Positions 47,699 to 57,186 of a stretch of DNA of 64,000 nucleotides are shown here, in pieces. Source of the stretch: Methylobacterium dankookense (GTDB lineage Bacteria; Pseudomonadota; Alphaproteobacteria; Rhizobiales; Beijerinckiaceae); contig NZ_CABFVH010000016.1 of assembly GCF_902141855.1 (NCBI RefSeq), positions 46,463 to 110,462 on the forward strand, given 5' to 3'. The translations under genes and the position numbers were made by a program. The notes beneath the pieces were generated by a model. The model was not told the origin of the DNA. It ran no database searches and worked only from the letters and a program-made list of their open reading frames with translations. Numbering within the stretch: position 1 is the stretch's first letter; each line of letters opens with the position of its first letter.

Positions 47699-49197
47699 CG
47701 GGACGTCGAAGCGCGGTCCGCGAGGTCCCGGAGCAGGGCCTGCGCCGCCAGCCGGCCCGACTGCGCCGCCATCGGCACCCCCGGGCCCGGATGGACGCTC
47801 CCCCCCGCGAGATAGAGGCCGGGCAAAGCCGTCCGCGCCGCCGGGCGCTGGAACGTCGCCGTCGACCCGCGCGAGGCGCGGCCGTAGAGCGCCCCCCTCG
47901 TCCCCGGGAACAGCCTCGCGAACTCCGCCGGGCCGGTCGTCACCGGCGGATCCGCATCCGTCAGGCTCAGGCCGTTGCGGGCGAGCTTGCCGCGCAGATT
48001 CGTCACGCATCTCTCGATCTCCTGCGGGGAGGGGCGCTCCGGCCCGTCGGCCGGGGCGTTGACGAGGAGGAGCAGGCGCTCGGGGCCCGCGGGCGCGGCA
48101 GCCTCGTCGCGGTCCTGCGCGCAGACGTAGATCGTCGGATCCTCCGGCAGGCTCCGCCCGCGCAGGATCGCGTCGAACTCCGCCCGGTAGTCGCGGGAGA
48201 AGAACACCGTGTGGTGGGCCAGCGGAAAGCCCGCGGCCGTCGCCCGGGCGCAGACCGTCACCGCCGAGAGCGAGCGCTCGGACGCCGCCAGGCGCTCGCC
48301 GGGAGGCGCCGCCGCCTGCCCGAGGAGCCCGGCCCCGAGGGCGGCCGCGTCGGCGTTGCAGATCACCGCCTCGGCGGGCAGGCGCTCGCCATCGGCGAGG
48401 TCGAGGCCGGCGACGCGCCCGCGCTCGACCGCGATGCCGCGGACCTCGGTGCCGTAACGCAGGCGGGCGCCGCGCGCCGCGGCGAGGTCGGCCACCGCCC
48501 GGGCGAGCGCGCTCAGGCCCCCGGCGACGCTCCAGACCCCGGCCTGCTCCACATGGGCGACGAGCATCAGCGTGGCCGGCGCCTCGAAGGGCGAGGAGCC
48601 GCAATAGGTGGCGTAGCGCCCGAAGAGCTGGCGCAGGCGCGGATCGCGGAAATCCTCGCCGAGCGCCGACCACAGCGTGGCGAAGGGCTGGATCCGCCAG
48701 AGCCGCGGCAGGCCGAAGGGCCCGACCCGCAGCGCGAGATCGAGAGCCGTGGGCCGGTCGGCCCGGATGAAGGGGCCTTCCAGAGTCTCGTAGACCTCGG
48801 CCGCCCGGGCGCAGAAGCGGCGATAGCCCTCGGCCTCGCGCGCCCCGGCGAAGGCGTGGATGGCCTCGGCGGATTCCGCGACATCGGCGAAGAGGTCGAG
48901 GGTGCCGCCCGCCTCCCAGGCATGGCGGGCGAGGAGCCGCGCGGGGGTGAGGGCGACATGCGCGTCGAGGCTGGCGCCGCACTCGGCGAAGACCTCGTCG
49001 AGCACCCAGCGCATGGTGAAGACGGTGGGCCCCGCCTCGATCGCGGCCGGCCCGACGGGGAGGGCGCGCATCTTGCCGCCGGGGGCGGGCGCGCGCTCCA
49101 GCACGGTGACGTCGAGCCCCGCATGGGCGAGGCGGAGCGCCGCCACCAGCCCCCCGATCCCGGCGCCGATCACCGCGACGCGCATGGGCGTGCTCAT
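47656..49197 (-). CDS. crtD: Methoxyneurosporene (1-hydroxycarotenoid) dehydrogenase CrtD
   Basis: Introduces the C-3,4 double bond after CrtC hydration. The 513-residue FAD protein starts MRVAVIGAGIGGLVAALRLAHAG and shows LERAPAPGGKMRALPVG, which separates CrtD from CrtI; the end LYLAGGSVHPGPGVPMAAQSG is the second FAD motif. It is the first gene of the minus-strand crtDC pair. Confidence 0.95.
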   Translation of the reverse strand: MSTPMRVAVIGAGIGGLVAALRLAHAGLDVTVLERAPAPGGKMRALPVGPAAIEAGPTVFTMRWVLDEVFAECGASLDAHVALTPARLLARHAWEAGGTLDLFADVAESAEAIHAFAGAREAEGYRRFCARAAEVYETLEGPFIRADRPTALDLALRVGPFGLPRLWRIQPFATLWSALGEDFRDPRLRQLFGRYATYCGSSPFEAPATLMLVAHVEQAGVWSVAGGLSALARAVADLAAARGARLRYGTEVRGIAVERGRVAGLDLADGERLPAEAVICNADAAALGAGLLGQAAAPPGERLAASERSLSAVTVCARATAAGFPLAHHTVFFSRDYRAEFDAILRGRSLPEDPTIYVCAQDRDEAAAPAGPERLLLLVNAPADGPERPSPQEIERCVTNLRGKLARNGLSLTDADPPVTTGPAEFARLFPGTRGALYGRASRGSTATFQRPAARTALPGLYLAGGSVHPGPGVPMAAQSGRLAAQALLRDLADRASTSRWRGAAMPGGMSTR

Positions 49198-49580
49198 GGG
49201 GAACTCATGGGGAACTCATGGGCGTGCGGATCCGGTCGGATCGCCACCACGGGCCATCTCGAATGCGGGATCGCGGGGAAGCGATCGCGACGTCCTCTCC
49301 CTTCGAACCTGCCCGAGCACAAAGCGTCTCTCGACGAAGGCGCGGGTCCCCTTTCCCGAACGGGAGAGGGGGCGCGTCGCGAGTCCTGCGGGCGTCCGGA
49401 TCCCGTTCCTTTCTCCCCTACGGAGCGGGGAGCGAGCGAGCGCGGCCCCGATGCATGGACGAGCCCGCAATGCGGCTTCCAGCCCCCCTCGGACCGTGCG
49501 GGCTTCCCGCATGTCCCGCCCTCCCTCGGCCGGTCCGTGAACCGGTGCCGCAGATCCGGCTTGATCCGCAGCCCGAGCAA
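49198..49580. other. Divergent region between crtD and crtE, with a family A repeat
   Basis: No gene supported. CATGGGGAACT repeats in tandem next to the crtD start (49193-49222). A family A palindrome lies at about 49345-49378 (CCCTTTCCCGAACGGGAGAG). The crtE end holds two PpsR boxes. A crtD promoter is expected here but I cannot place it. Confidence 0.55.
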
Positions 49581-49598
49581 TGTCACTCTAAAATGACA
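49581..49598. promoter_or_regulatory. PpsR box 1 upstream of crtE
   Basis: TGTCACTCTAAAATGACA, full TGT-N12-ACA match with TGTCA/TGACA ends. Its start is 25 bases before that of box 2, so both lie on about the same helix face after two to three turns. Confidence 0.8.
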
Positions 49599-49605
49599 CA
49601 GTCAA

Positions 49606-49623
49606 TGTCATTTCCAATAGACA
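49606..49623. promoter_or_regulatory. PpsR box 2 upstream of crtE
   Basis: TGTCATTTCCAATAGACA, full TGT-N12-ACA match, ending 12 bases before the crtE ATG. Paired PpsR boxes allow cooperative repression; this box would block the promoter and early transcript region. Confidence 0.78.
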
Positions 49624-49635
49624 TGGAGCTGCGTC

Positions 49636-50508
49636 ATGGACCCCGGATACCGGATCGAGACAGCCCTCGACATCGCCGTCTCCTGCGCGGAAGCCCCCGG
49701 AGCCCCGCCTCACCTGGCCGAGGCGATTCGCTATGCTGTCTTCCCAGGTGGACACCGGATCCGTCCGAGGCTCTGCCTCGCGGTGGCCCGGGCCTGCGGC
49801 GACGACGATCCCGGGGCGGCCGACGCGGCGGCGGCGGCCATCGAGCTCCTGCACTGCGCCTCCCTGGTCCATGACGACCTGCCCTGCTTCGACGACGCGC
49901 CCCTGCGCCGGGGCAAGCCCGCGGTGCACGTGGCCTACGGGCCGGCGCTCGCCGTGCTCACCGGCGACGCGCTGATCGTGGCCGCCTTCGAGACCCTGGC
50001 CCGCGGCGCCGCGCGGCGGCCGAGCCGGCTCGCGAGCCTCGTCGGGCTGATCGCCCGGGCGGTGGGCTCGCCCGCCGGCATCGTGGCGGGGCAGGCCTGG
50101 GGATCGGAGCCCTACGTGGCGCTGTCCGACTACCAGCAAGCCAAGACCGGGGCGCTCTTCGCCGCGGCCACCGTGGCCGGCGCCGCCGCGGCGGGGGCCC
50201 GGCCGCTGCCCTGGCGTCTGCTCGGCGAATGCCTCGGCGAGGCCTACCAGGTCGCCGACGACCTGCGCGACGTCGCCTGCCGTCAGGAGGAGATCGGCAA
50301 GCCGGTGGGCCGCGACGTCACCCTCGGGCGGCCGAACGCCGCCGCGCTCCTCGGCACCGGCGGGGCGCTGGCGCGGCTGGAGCGCCTCTCGGCCGAGGCC
50401 GTCGCGGTGATCCCGGACTGCCCCGGCGCGGAGGCGTTGCGGGCCGAGATCGAGGCGCAGACGCGGCTGTTCCTGCCCGCTTCCTTGCGCGCCCCGGCCG
50501 GCGGATGA
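49636..50508 (+). CDS. crtE: Geranylgeranyl diphosphate synthase CrtE
   Basis: Makes C20 prenyl diphosphate for carotenoids and the bacteriochlorophyll tail. The 290-residue protein has the first Asp-rich motif HDDLPCFDDAPLRRG and the second YQVADDLRD. GGAG stands 9 bases before the ATG. Ends in ATGA overlap with crtF. Confidence 0.95.
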   Translation: MDPGYRIETALDIAVSCAEAPGAPPHLAEAIRYAVFPGGHRIRPRLCLAVARACGDDDPGAADAAAAAIELLHCASLVHDDLPCFDDAPLRRGKPAVHVAYGPALAVLTGDALIVAAFETLARGAARRPSRLASLVGLIARAVGSPAGIVAGQAWGSEPYVALSDYQQAKTGALFAAATVAGAAAAGARPLPWRLLGECLGEAYQVADDLRDVACRQEEIGKPVGRDVTLGRPNAAALLGTGGALARLERLSAEAVAVIPDCPGAEALRAEIEAQTRLFLPASLRAPAGG

Positions 50509-51659
50509 GCGCCGGGGCCGGGCCCGCGCCGCCCGTGAGCCTCTGGGCCGGCTGGCGCGAGCGGGTCCGGGCGTGGCGCAACGCCTGCGTCGCGAGCCCG
50601 GCCTTCCAGCGCTGGGCGGCGGGCTTCCCGCCGACCCGGCGGCTCGCGCAGGCCAATACCCGGGCCCTGTTCGATCTCTGCGCCGGCTTCGTCTACGCAC
50701 AGGTGCTGTTCGCCTGCGTCGAGCTCGACCTGTTCCGGGTCCTCGCCGCCGGCCCGCAGGGCGCGGAGGCCCTGGCGCGGCGCCTCGGCCTGCCGCCGGA
50801 GCGGATGGGCACGCTCCTGCGCGCGGCCGCCTCCCTCGACCTGCTGCGGGCGCTGCCGGACGGGCGCTTCGCGCTCGCCGATCTCGGCGCGGCGCTGCTC
50901 GGCAACCCGGCCGTGGCGCGCATGATCGAGCATCACGCCCTGCTCTATGCCGACCTCGCCGACCCGGTGGCGCTGCTGCGCGGGGAGGGGGGGCCGACGC
51001 GGCTCGCCCGCTACTGGCCCTATGCCGGCAGGCCGGCGCCGGACGGCCTCGAGGCGGAATCGGTGGCGCCTTACGGCGGCCTCATGGCCGCCTCGCAGGC
51101 GCTGATCGCCGCCGACGTGGCCGAGGCCTACCCGCTGCACCGGCACCGGCAGCTCCTCGATGTCGGGGGCGGGGAGGGGGCCTTCCTCACGGCGGTCGCC
51201 CCGCGGGCGCCGGCCTTGCGGCTCGCCCTGTTCGACCTGCCGGCGGTGGCCGCGCGCGCCGCGACGCGGCTGGAGGAGGCGGGCCTCGGCCACCGCGCCG
51301 CCTGCCACGGCGGCAGCTTCCACCGCGATCCCCTGCCCCGGGGGGCCGATTGCGCCACCCTGGTGCGCGTCCTCCACGACCACGACGACGGGCCGGCGCT
51401 GGCCCTGCTCCGGGCGATCCGCGACGCGCTGCCGCCGGGGGGCACGCTCCTCGTCGCCGAGCCGATGGCCGGCACGCGCGGGGCCGAGCCGGTCGGGGAC
51501 GCGTATTTCGGCTTCTACCTGCTCGCCATGGGCAGCGGCCGCCCCCGCACGGCGGCCGAGATCGGCGGCCTGCTCCGCGAGGCCGGCTTCCACGCCATCG
51601 CCGAGCGCCGCACCCGGCGCCCCCTCCTCGTCCGCCTGATCCGGGCGCGACGCGCCTGA
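50505..51659 (+). CDS. crtF: Hydroxyneurosporene O-methyltransferase CrtF
   Basis: SAM-dependent methyltransferase that makes the methoxy end group of spheroidene/spirilloxanthin. The 384-residue protein has the helical dimerisation domain with CAGFVYAQVLFACVELDLFRVL and the SAM site LLDVGGGEGAFL, and the late LVRVLHDHDD catalytic region. ATG overlaps the crtE stop. Confidence 0.94.
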   Translation: MSAGAGPAPPVSLWAGWRERVRAWRNACVASPAFQRWAAGFPPTRRLAQANTRALFDLCAGFVYAQVLFACVELDLFRVLAAGPQGAEALARRLGLPPERMGTLLRAAASLDLLRALPDGRFALADLGAALLGNPAVARMIEHHALLYADLADPVALLRGEGGPTRLARYWPYAGRPAPDGLEAESVAPYGGLMAASQALIAADVAEAYPLHRHRQLLDVGGGEGAFLTAVAPRAPALRLALFDLPAVAARAATRLEEAGLGHRAACHGGSFHRDPLPRGADCATLVRVLHDHDDGPALALLRAIRDALPPGGTLLVAEPMAGTRGAEPVGDAYFGFYLLAMGSGRPRTAAEIGGLLREAGFHAIAERRTRRPLLVRLIRARRA

Positions 51660-51663
51660 TGTT

Positions 51664-51681
51664 TGTTAATTAGAGTTGACG
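51664..51681. promoter_or_regulatory. Near-match PpsR box 1 upstream of bchC
   Basis: TGTTAATTAGAGTTGACG differs from TGT-N12-ACA only at the last base. Its end TTGACG is the predicted -35 of the bchC promoter. Confidence 0.6.
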
Positions 51682-51703
51682 TTTCAAAGTGTCATTCTAG
51701 AAT
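51676..51703 (+). promoter_or_regulatory. Predicted bchC promoter
   Basis: TTGACG (51676-51681), 16-base spacer, TAGAAT (51698-51703). The -35 lies in PpsR box 1 and the -10 in PpsR box 2, an arrangement suited to full repression. Drives bchCXYZ and probably the puf genes. Confidence 0.6.
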
Positions 51704-51707
51704 GACA
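51690..51707. promoter_or_regulatory. PpsR box 2 upstream of bchC
   Basis: TGTCATTCTAGAATGACA is a perfect 18-base palindrome and an exact TGT-N12-ACA match, 26 bases downstream of box 1. It covers the -10 element. Confidence 0.88.
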
Positions 51708-51748
51708 GTACCGATCCAGATCGGTCACAGACGCGGAAGATCCGAATC

Positions 51749-52687
51749 ATGGACACCCTCGCCGTCGTCCTGGAAAAACCCGAGCACCTCGCGCTCAACC
51801 GCCTGGCGCTCAACCCGGCCGGCCCCACGGACGCCGTCGTGGCGGTGACGTGGAGCGGGATCAGCACCGGCACCGAGCGCCTGCTCTGGTCGGGCCGGAT
51901 GCCGCCCTTCCCCGGCCTCGGCTATCCCCTCGTCCCGGGCTACGAATCGGTGGGCACCGTCGTCGACGCCCCGTCCGAATCGGGCCTCCTCCCGGGACAG
52001 AGCGTGTTCGTGCCGGGCGCCCGCTGCTTCGGCCCGGTCCACGGCCTGTTCGGCGGCGCGGCCTCGCATCTCGTGGTGCCGGCGGCGCGCCTCGTGCCGG
52101 TCGATCCCGATCTCGGCGAGCGGGCCTGCCTGATCGCGCTCGCGGCCACCGCCTTCCACGCCCTCGGGCGCCTCGACCCGGGCGAGCGCCCCCTCATCGT
52201 CGGGCACGGCGTGCTCGGGCGGCTGCTCGCCCGGCTCACCCTGCTCGCCGGCGCCGAGCCCGTCGTCTGGGAAAGGGATCCCCGCCGGGCGGCGGGTGCG
52301 GCGGGCTACGCCGTCCATGCGCCGGAGGACGATCCCCGCACCGACTACGCCCGCATCACCGATGTCAGCGGCGATTCCGCCGGCCTCGACAGGCTGATCG
52401 CGCGGCTCGCCCGTGGCGGCGAGATCGTGCTCGCGGGCTTCTACGAGGCGCCCCTGTCCTTCGCCTTCCCGCCCGCCTTCGCGCGCGAGGCGCGGATCCG
52501 GGTCGCGGCGGAATGGCGGCCGGCCGACCTCGCCGCGGTGAACGCCCTCGTGAGCGACGGGCGCCTGTCCCTCGACGGCCTGATCACCCACCGCGTGCCG
52601 GCGGAGCAGGCGGCGGATGCCTACCGCATCGCCTTCAGCGACCCGGCCTGCCTGAAGATGGTCCTCGACTGGAGAGCCTGTTCATGA
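51749..52687 (+). CDS. bchC: Bacteriochlorophyllide a dehydrogenase BchC
   Basis: Oxidises the 3-hydroxyethyl group to acetyl, the last ring modification. The 312-residue zinc-type dehydrogenase-fold protein begins MDTLAVVLEKPEHLAL and has WSGISTGTERLLWSG...PGYESVG, both typical of BchC. First gene of bchCXYZ-puf. ATGA overlap with bchX. Confidence 0.95.
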   Translation: MDTLAVVLEKPEHLALNRLALNPAGPTDAVVAVTWSGISTGTERLLWSGRMPPFPGLGYPLVPGYESVGTVVDAPSESGLLPGQSVFVPGARCFGPVHGLFGGAASHLVVPAARLVPVDPDLGERACLIALAATAFHALGRLDPGERPLIVGHGVLGRLLARLTLLAGAEPVVWERDPRRAAGAAGYAVHAPEDDPRTDYARITDVSGDSAGLDRLIARLARGGEIVLAGFYEAPLSFAFPPAFAREARIRVAAEWRPADLAAVNALVSDGRLSLDGLITHRVPAEQAADAYRIAFSDPACLKMVLDWRACS

Positions 52688-53670
52688 ACCTGCACCTGAA
52701 CACGGCGGCCCTGCGCGCGGAAGCGGCGGTCGAGCCGGATGCGCCCGTGACCGGGCCGGTCAAGCGCGAGACGCAGATCATCGCGATCTACGGCAAGGGC
52801 GGCATCGGCAAGTCGTTCACGCTCGCCAACCTCTCCTACATGATGGCGCGCCAGGGCAAGAAGGTGCTCCTCATCGGCTGCGACCCGAAGAGCGACACCA
52901 CCTCGCTCCTCTTCGGCGGCCGGGCCTGCCCGACCATCATCGAGACCTCGACGCGCAAGAAGCTCGCGGGCGAGCAGGTCGCCATCGGCGACGTCTGCTT
53001 CAAGCGCGGCGGCGTCTTCGCGATGGAGCTCGGCGGCCCCGAGGTCGGGCGCGGCTGCGGCGGGCGCGGCATCATCCACGGCTTCGAGCTCCTGGAGAAG
53101 CTCGGCTTCCACGAATGGGGCTTCGACTACGTCCTGCTCGATTTCCTCGGCGACGTGGTCTGCGGCGGCTTCGGCCTGCCGATCGCCCGGGACATGTGCC
53201 AGAAGGTCATCGTCGTCGGCTCGAACGACCTGCAATCGCTCTACGTCGCCAACAACGTCTGCTCGGCGGTCGAGTATTTCCGCAAGCTCGGCGGCAATGT
53301 CGGCGTCGGCGGCCTCGTCATCAACAAGGACGACGGCACCGGCGAGGCGCAGGCCTTCGCGGAGTCGGTCGGCATCCCGGTTCTGGCCGCGATCCCCGCC
53401 GACGAGGACATCCGCCGCAAGAGCGCGAACTACGAGATCGTGGCCGAGCCGGACGGGCGCTGGGGCCCGCTCTTCGCGGCGCTCGCCGAGAATGTCGGGG
53501 CCGCCGCACCGCACCAGCCGACGCCGCTCGGCCAGGACGGGCTCCTCGGCCTGTTCAAGGGCAGCGCGGTCGGCCGCGACGTGGTGCTGGAGCCCGCGAC
53601 CATGGCCGACATGTGCGGGGTCGAGCCCGCCGTGAAGCCCTCCCTCGAAGTGATCTACGACGAGGGCTGA
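52684..53670 (+). CDS. bchX: Chlorophyllide a reductase iron protein BchX
   Basis: NifH-like ATPase feeding electrons to BchYZ for reduction of ring B. 328 residues; P-loop GKGGIGKS at 37-44; cluster Cys in GRGCGGRGI and DVVCGGFGLP. The N-terminus is shorter on ligands than BchL but otherwise parallel. ATG overlaps the bchC stop; bchY follows after 4 bases. Confidence 0.96.
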   Translation: MNLHLNTAALRAEAAVEPDAPVTGPVKRETQIIAIYGKGGIGKSFTLANLSYMMARQGKKVLLIGCDPKSDTTSLLFGGRACPTIIETSTRKKLAGEQVAIGDVCFKRGGVFAMELGGPEVGRGCGGRGIIHGFELLEKLGFHEWGFDYVLLDFLGDVVCGGFGLPIARDMCQKVIVVGSNDLQSLYVANNVCSAVEYFRKLGGNVGVGGLVINKDDGTGEAQAFAESVGIPVLAAIPADEDIRRKSANYEIVAEPDGRWGPLFAALAENVGAAAPHQPTPLGQDGLLGLFKGSAVGRDVVLEPATMADMCGVEPAVKPSLEVIYDEG

Positions 53671-53674
53671 AGGC

Positions 53675-55240
53675 ATGGCTGTCTCCCTCGACATCGCGGA
53701 TCTCCGGGCGCGACGGCGCTCCTCCGAAGCGGAGGCCGGTGCGACGCACGAGAGCGCGCCGCAACCTGCCCCCGCCGACGGCGCGGGCTGCCATGCCGGC
53801 AAGGCGGTGATGCGCGAGGCGGCCGAGGCGGCCTCCACGGAATCCGGGATCGCGGAGACCCTCGCGACCTATCGCCGGGACTACCCGGCCGGCCCGCACG
53901 ACCAGCCCCAGAGCATGTGCCCGGCCTTCGGATCCCTGCGCGTCGGGCTTCGCATGCGGCGCACGGCGACGATCCTCTCCGGATCGGCCTGCTGCGTCTA
54001 CGGGCTGACCTTCACCGCGCATTTCTACGGGGCGCGGCGCAGCGTCGGCTACGTGCCGTTCAATTCGGAGACGCTCGTCACCGGCAAGCTGTTCGAGGAC
54101 ATCCGCGAGGCGGTGCACGCGGTTGCCCGCGCGGGCGAGCATGATGCGGTCGTGGTGATCAACCTCTGCGTGCCCACCGCCTCCGGCGTGCCGCTGCGCC
54201 TCCTGCCGAAGGCGATCGACGGAGTGCGCATCATCGGCATCGACGTGCCGGGCTTCGGCGTGCCGACCCATGCCGAGGCCAAGGACGTGCTCGCGGGCGC
54301 CATGCTGGCCTATGCCCGCCGGGAAGCCGAGCAGGGCCCGGTCCAGGCGCCGCGCGGGGGCCGCTCCGAGCGCCCGGCCGTGACGCTCTTGGGCGAGATG
54401 TTCCCGGCCGATCCCGTGGTGATCGGCGCGCTGCTGGAACCGCTCGGCCTCGCCGCCGGCCCCGTCGTGCCGACGCGGGAATGGCGCGAGCTCTACGCGG
54501 CCCTCGACGGCGCGGCGGTGGCGGCGATCCACCCGTTCTACACCGCGTCCCTGCGCGAGTTCGCGGCGGCCGGCCGGCCGGTCGTCGGCTCGGCGCCGGT
54601 GGGCCATGACGGCACGGCCGACTGGCTCGACCGGATCGGCGAGGCCTGCGCCGTGCCGCGCGCCCGCGTCGAGGCCGCCAAGGACCGGCTGCTGCCGCCG
54701 ATCCGCGCGGCGCTGGCGGCGAACCCGGTCCGCGGCCGCGTCACGCTCTCGGGCTACGAGGGCTCGGAGCTGCTGGTCGCCCGGCTCCTCGTCGAGAGCG
54801 GGGCGGAGGTGCCCTATGTCGGCACCGCCTGCCCGCGGACACCCTGGTCCGAGGCCGATTGCGCCTGGCTCGAGGCGCGCGGCGTCGCCGTGCGCTTCCG
54901 CGCCTCCCTGGAGGACGATCTCGCCGCCTTCGACGCCTTCGCGCCCGACCTCGCCATCGGCACGACGCCGGTGGTGCAGGCGGCCAAGGAGCGGGGCGTG
55001 CCCGCCCTCTACTTCACCAACCTGATCTCGGCCCGGCCGCTGATGGGGGTGGCCGGGGCCGGCTCGCTCGCCCGCGTCGTCAACGCGGCGCTCGCCAACC
55101 GCGACCGCTTCGCGGCGATGCGCGGCTTCTTCGAGGGCGTCGGCTCGGGCCACGCCGCCGGGATCTGGCAGGAGGTGCCGCAGGTGAAGGCCGCCCCGAA
55201 GGCGGCCGCGCCGAAGGCGCCGATCGGGGAGATGGCCTGA
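53675..55240 (+). CDS. bchY: Chlorophyllide a reductase subunit BchY
   Basis: NifD-like catalytic subunit, 521 residues, partner of BchZ. Cys-containing motifs [40 protein letters not shown] and NLCVPTASG supply the cluster ligands. Ends in TGATG overlap with bchZ. C-terminal Lys/Ala-rich tail of about 15 residues is variable. Confidence 0.96.
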   Translation: MAVSLDIADLRARRRSSEAEAGATHESAPQPAPADGAGCHAGKAVMREAAEAASTESGIAETLATYRRDYPAGPHDQPQSMCPAFGSLRVGLRMRRTATILSGSACCVYGLTFTAHFYGARRSVGYVPFNSETLVTGKLFEDIREAVHAVARAGEHDAVVVINLCVPTASGVPLRLLPKAIDGVRIIGIDVPGFGVPTHAEAKDVLAGAMLAYARREAEQGPVQAPRGGRSERPAVTLLGEMFPADPVVIGALLEPLGLAAGPVVPTREWRELYAALDGAAVAAIHPFYTASLREFAAAGRPVVGSAPVGHDGTADWLDRIGEACAVPRARVEAAKDRLLPPIRAALAANPVRGRVTLSGYEGSELLVARLLVESGAEVPYVGTACPRTPWSEADCAWLEARGVAVRFRASLEDDLAAFDAFAPDLAIGTTPVVQAAKERGVPALYFTNLISARPLMGVAGAGSLARVVNAALANRDRFAAMRGFFEGVGSGHAAGIWQEVPQVKAAPKAAAPKAPIGEMA

Positions 55241-56712
55241 TGCTCGTCCTCGATCACGACCGGGCCGGGGGCTACTGGGGCGCCGTCTACGTCTTCACGG
55301 CGGTGAAGGGCCTGCAGGTCGTCATCGACGGCCCCGTCGGCTGCGAGAACCTGCCGGTCACCTCGGTCCTGCACTACACCGACGCCCTGCCGCCGCACGA
55401 ATTGCCCATCGTCGTCACCGGGCTCGCCGAGGAGGAACTCGGCCGCCACGGCACGGAAGGGGCGATGAAGCGGGCGCATGCGACCCTCGACCCCGCGCAG
55501 CCCAGCGTCGTCGTCACCGGCTCCATCGCCGAGATGATCGGCGGCGGCGTGACCCCCGAGGGCACCGGCCTGCAGCGCTTCCTGCCGCGCACCATCGACG
55601 AGGACCAGTGGCAGGCCGCCGACCGGGCCATGGCCTGGCTCTGGCAGGAATACGGGGCCAAGCGCTACGCCAAGAAGGGCATCCCGAAGCGGCCCGAGCG
55701 CAAGCCCGGCGAGACGCCGGCCGAGAAGCCGCGGGTCAACCTGATCGGCCCGGCCTACGGCACCTTCAACATGGCCTCCGATCTCGCCGAGATCCGCCGC
55801 CTCGTCGAGGGGATCGGCGCCACGGTGAACCTCACCTTCCCGCTCGGCTGCCACCTCGCCGACGTGCCGAAGCTCGTGGAGGCGGACGCCAATATCTGCC
55901 TCTACCGCGAGTTCGGCCGCGGCCTCTGCGAGAGCCTGGAGCGGCCCTACCTCCAGGCCCCGATCGGGGTCATCGCCACGACGAAGTTCCTGCGCAGCCT
56001 CGGCGCGATCCTCGGGCTCGATCCCGAGCCCTTCATCGCCACCGAGCGCCACACCACGATCAAGCCGGTCTGGGACCTCTGGCGCTCGGTGACGCAGGAC
56101 TTCTTCGGCACGGCGAGCTTCGGCATCGTCGCGACCGAGACCTATGCAAGGGGCGTGCGCCGCTTCCTCGAGGACGAGATGGGGCTGCCCTGCCACTTCG
56201 CCTTCGGGCGGCAGCCCGGCCACAAGCCCGACAACGCGGCCGTGCGGGCGGCGATCGCCGAGCGGCCCCCGCTCGTCCTGTTCGGCTCCTACAACGAGCG
56301 CATGTACCTCGCCGAGAGCGGCGGCCGGGCGGCCTACATCCCGGCCTCCTTCCCCGGCGCGATCGTGCGGCGGCATACCGGCACGCCCTTCATGGGCTAC
56401 GCCGGCGCCACCTACCTCGTGCAGGAGGTCTGCAACGCGCTGTTCGACGCGCTCTTCCACATCCTGCCGCTCGCCCGCGACCTCGACGCCGTGGAGGCGA
56501 CGCCGGCGCGGGCCCACCGCGAGCTCGCCTGGGAGGAGGACGCGCGCACCCGGCTCGACGCGCTGATCGAGGCCGAGCCGGTCCTCGTGCGCATCTCCGC
56601 CGCCAAGCGGCTGCGCGATGCCGCCGAGCGCACCGCACGGCGCCTCGGCGCGGAGCGCGTCGCCCCCGTCCATGTCGAGCGCGCCGCCGCCCATGCGGAG
56701 GCCGCCGCATGA
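55240..56712 (+). CDS. bchZ: Chlorophyllide a reductase subunit BchZ
   Basis: NifK-like catalytic subunit, 490 residues. [50 protein letters not shown] start (residues 5-50) contains the cluster Cys; [13 protein letters not shown] follows at about 205. Stop overlaps the pufQ-like start (ATGA). Confidence 0.96.
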   Translation: MLVLDHDRAGGYWGAVYVFTAVKGLQVVIDGPVGCENLPVTSVLHYTDALPPHELPIVVTGLAEEELGRHGTEGAMKRAHATLDPAQPSVVVTGSIAEMIGGGVTPEGTGLQRFLPRTIDEDQWQAADRAMAWLWQEYGAKRYAKKGIPKRPERKPGETPAEKPRVNLIGPAYGTFNMASDLAEIRRLVEGIGATVNLTFPLGCHLADVPKLVEADANICLYREFGRGLCESLERPYLQAPIGVIATTKFLRSLGAILGLDPEPFIATERHTTIKPVWDLWRSVTQDFFGTASFGIVATETYARGVRRFLEDEMGLPCHFAFGRQPGHKPDNAAVRAAIAERPPLVLFGSYNERMYLAESGGRAAYIPASFPGAIVRRHTGTPFMGYAGATYLVQEVCNALFDALFHILPLARDLDAVEATPARAHRELAWEEDARTRLDALIEAEPVLVRISAAKRLRDAAERTARRLGAERVAPVHVERAAAHAEAAA

Positions 56713-57008
56713 GCGCCCCCGTCCGATCCCGCATCCAGCCCGTGGAGACGCTATCCATGAAGACCTGGCCCATGCTGAGACCGATGCCCGCGACGGCCCG
56801 CCTGCAGCGCGACCTGCACCGCGAGGCCCTCCAGTTCCGGATCATCCTCGGGCTCACCTACCCGCTCTTCCTGGCCGCGGCCGTGCTGCAGCGGCTGCGT
56901 CCCGGCCCGGTCCGGGCGGGGCTGGGAGCCGCCGCGCCGCAGCGCAGCGTGTTCGGCGAGGCCCGGGCGATGGCGGCGCAGGCCGTCCCCTTCGCCTTCA
57001 TGGGGTGA
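56709..57008 (+). CDS. pufQ: PufQ-like protein
   Basis: Small one-helix protein that in Rhodobacter stimulates bacteriochlorophyll formation and binds tetrapyrrole. Up to 99 residues: [24 protein letters not shown] is the TM segment, and the end [16 protein letters not shown] fits the PufQ C-terminus. ATG 56709 overlaps the bchZ stop; ATG 56757 with GGAGA upstream would give 83 residues, closer to the usual 75-80. Position between bchZ and pufB is the classical one. Confidence 0.78.
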   Translation: MSAPVRSRIQPVETLSMKTWPMLRPMPATARLQRDLHREALQFRIILGLTYPLFLAAAVLQRLRPGPVRAGLGAAAPQRSVFGEARAMAAQAVPFAFMG

Positions 57009-57107
57009 ATTCGGGGCTGAGTTCGGGGCCGGGTCTCGAGCCCTTGGCCCTCGATCCGGGTCCGTCCGGGCCCCGCGACGCTTCCGTCCGGTGGATCCGG
57101 GAAAGAC

Positions 57108-57162
57108 CCGCCGTGATCGCCTCGGGTCACGGCGGCACCCGTCGCATCCCGCCCGGGATGCG
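57108..57162 (+). promoter_or_regulatory. Two hairpins in the pufQ-pufB intercistronic region
   Basis: Perfect 9-base stems CCGCCGTGA/TCACGGCGG (57108-57135) and CGCATCCCG/CGGGATGCG (57143-57162) directly before the pufB ribosome binding site. In Rhodobacter, 5' hairpins of this kind protect the pufBA mRNA after processing; the same role is inferred. Confidence 0.6.
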
Positions 57163-57186
57163 GCCAACACAACGGAGGTTCGACCG

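Noticed and set aside
49218..49874. Plus-strand frame running from the crtD-crtE gap into crtE
   Set aside because: Different frame from crtE, crosses both PpsR boxes and a repeat, and resembles no protein.
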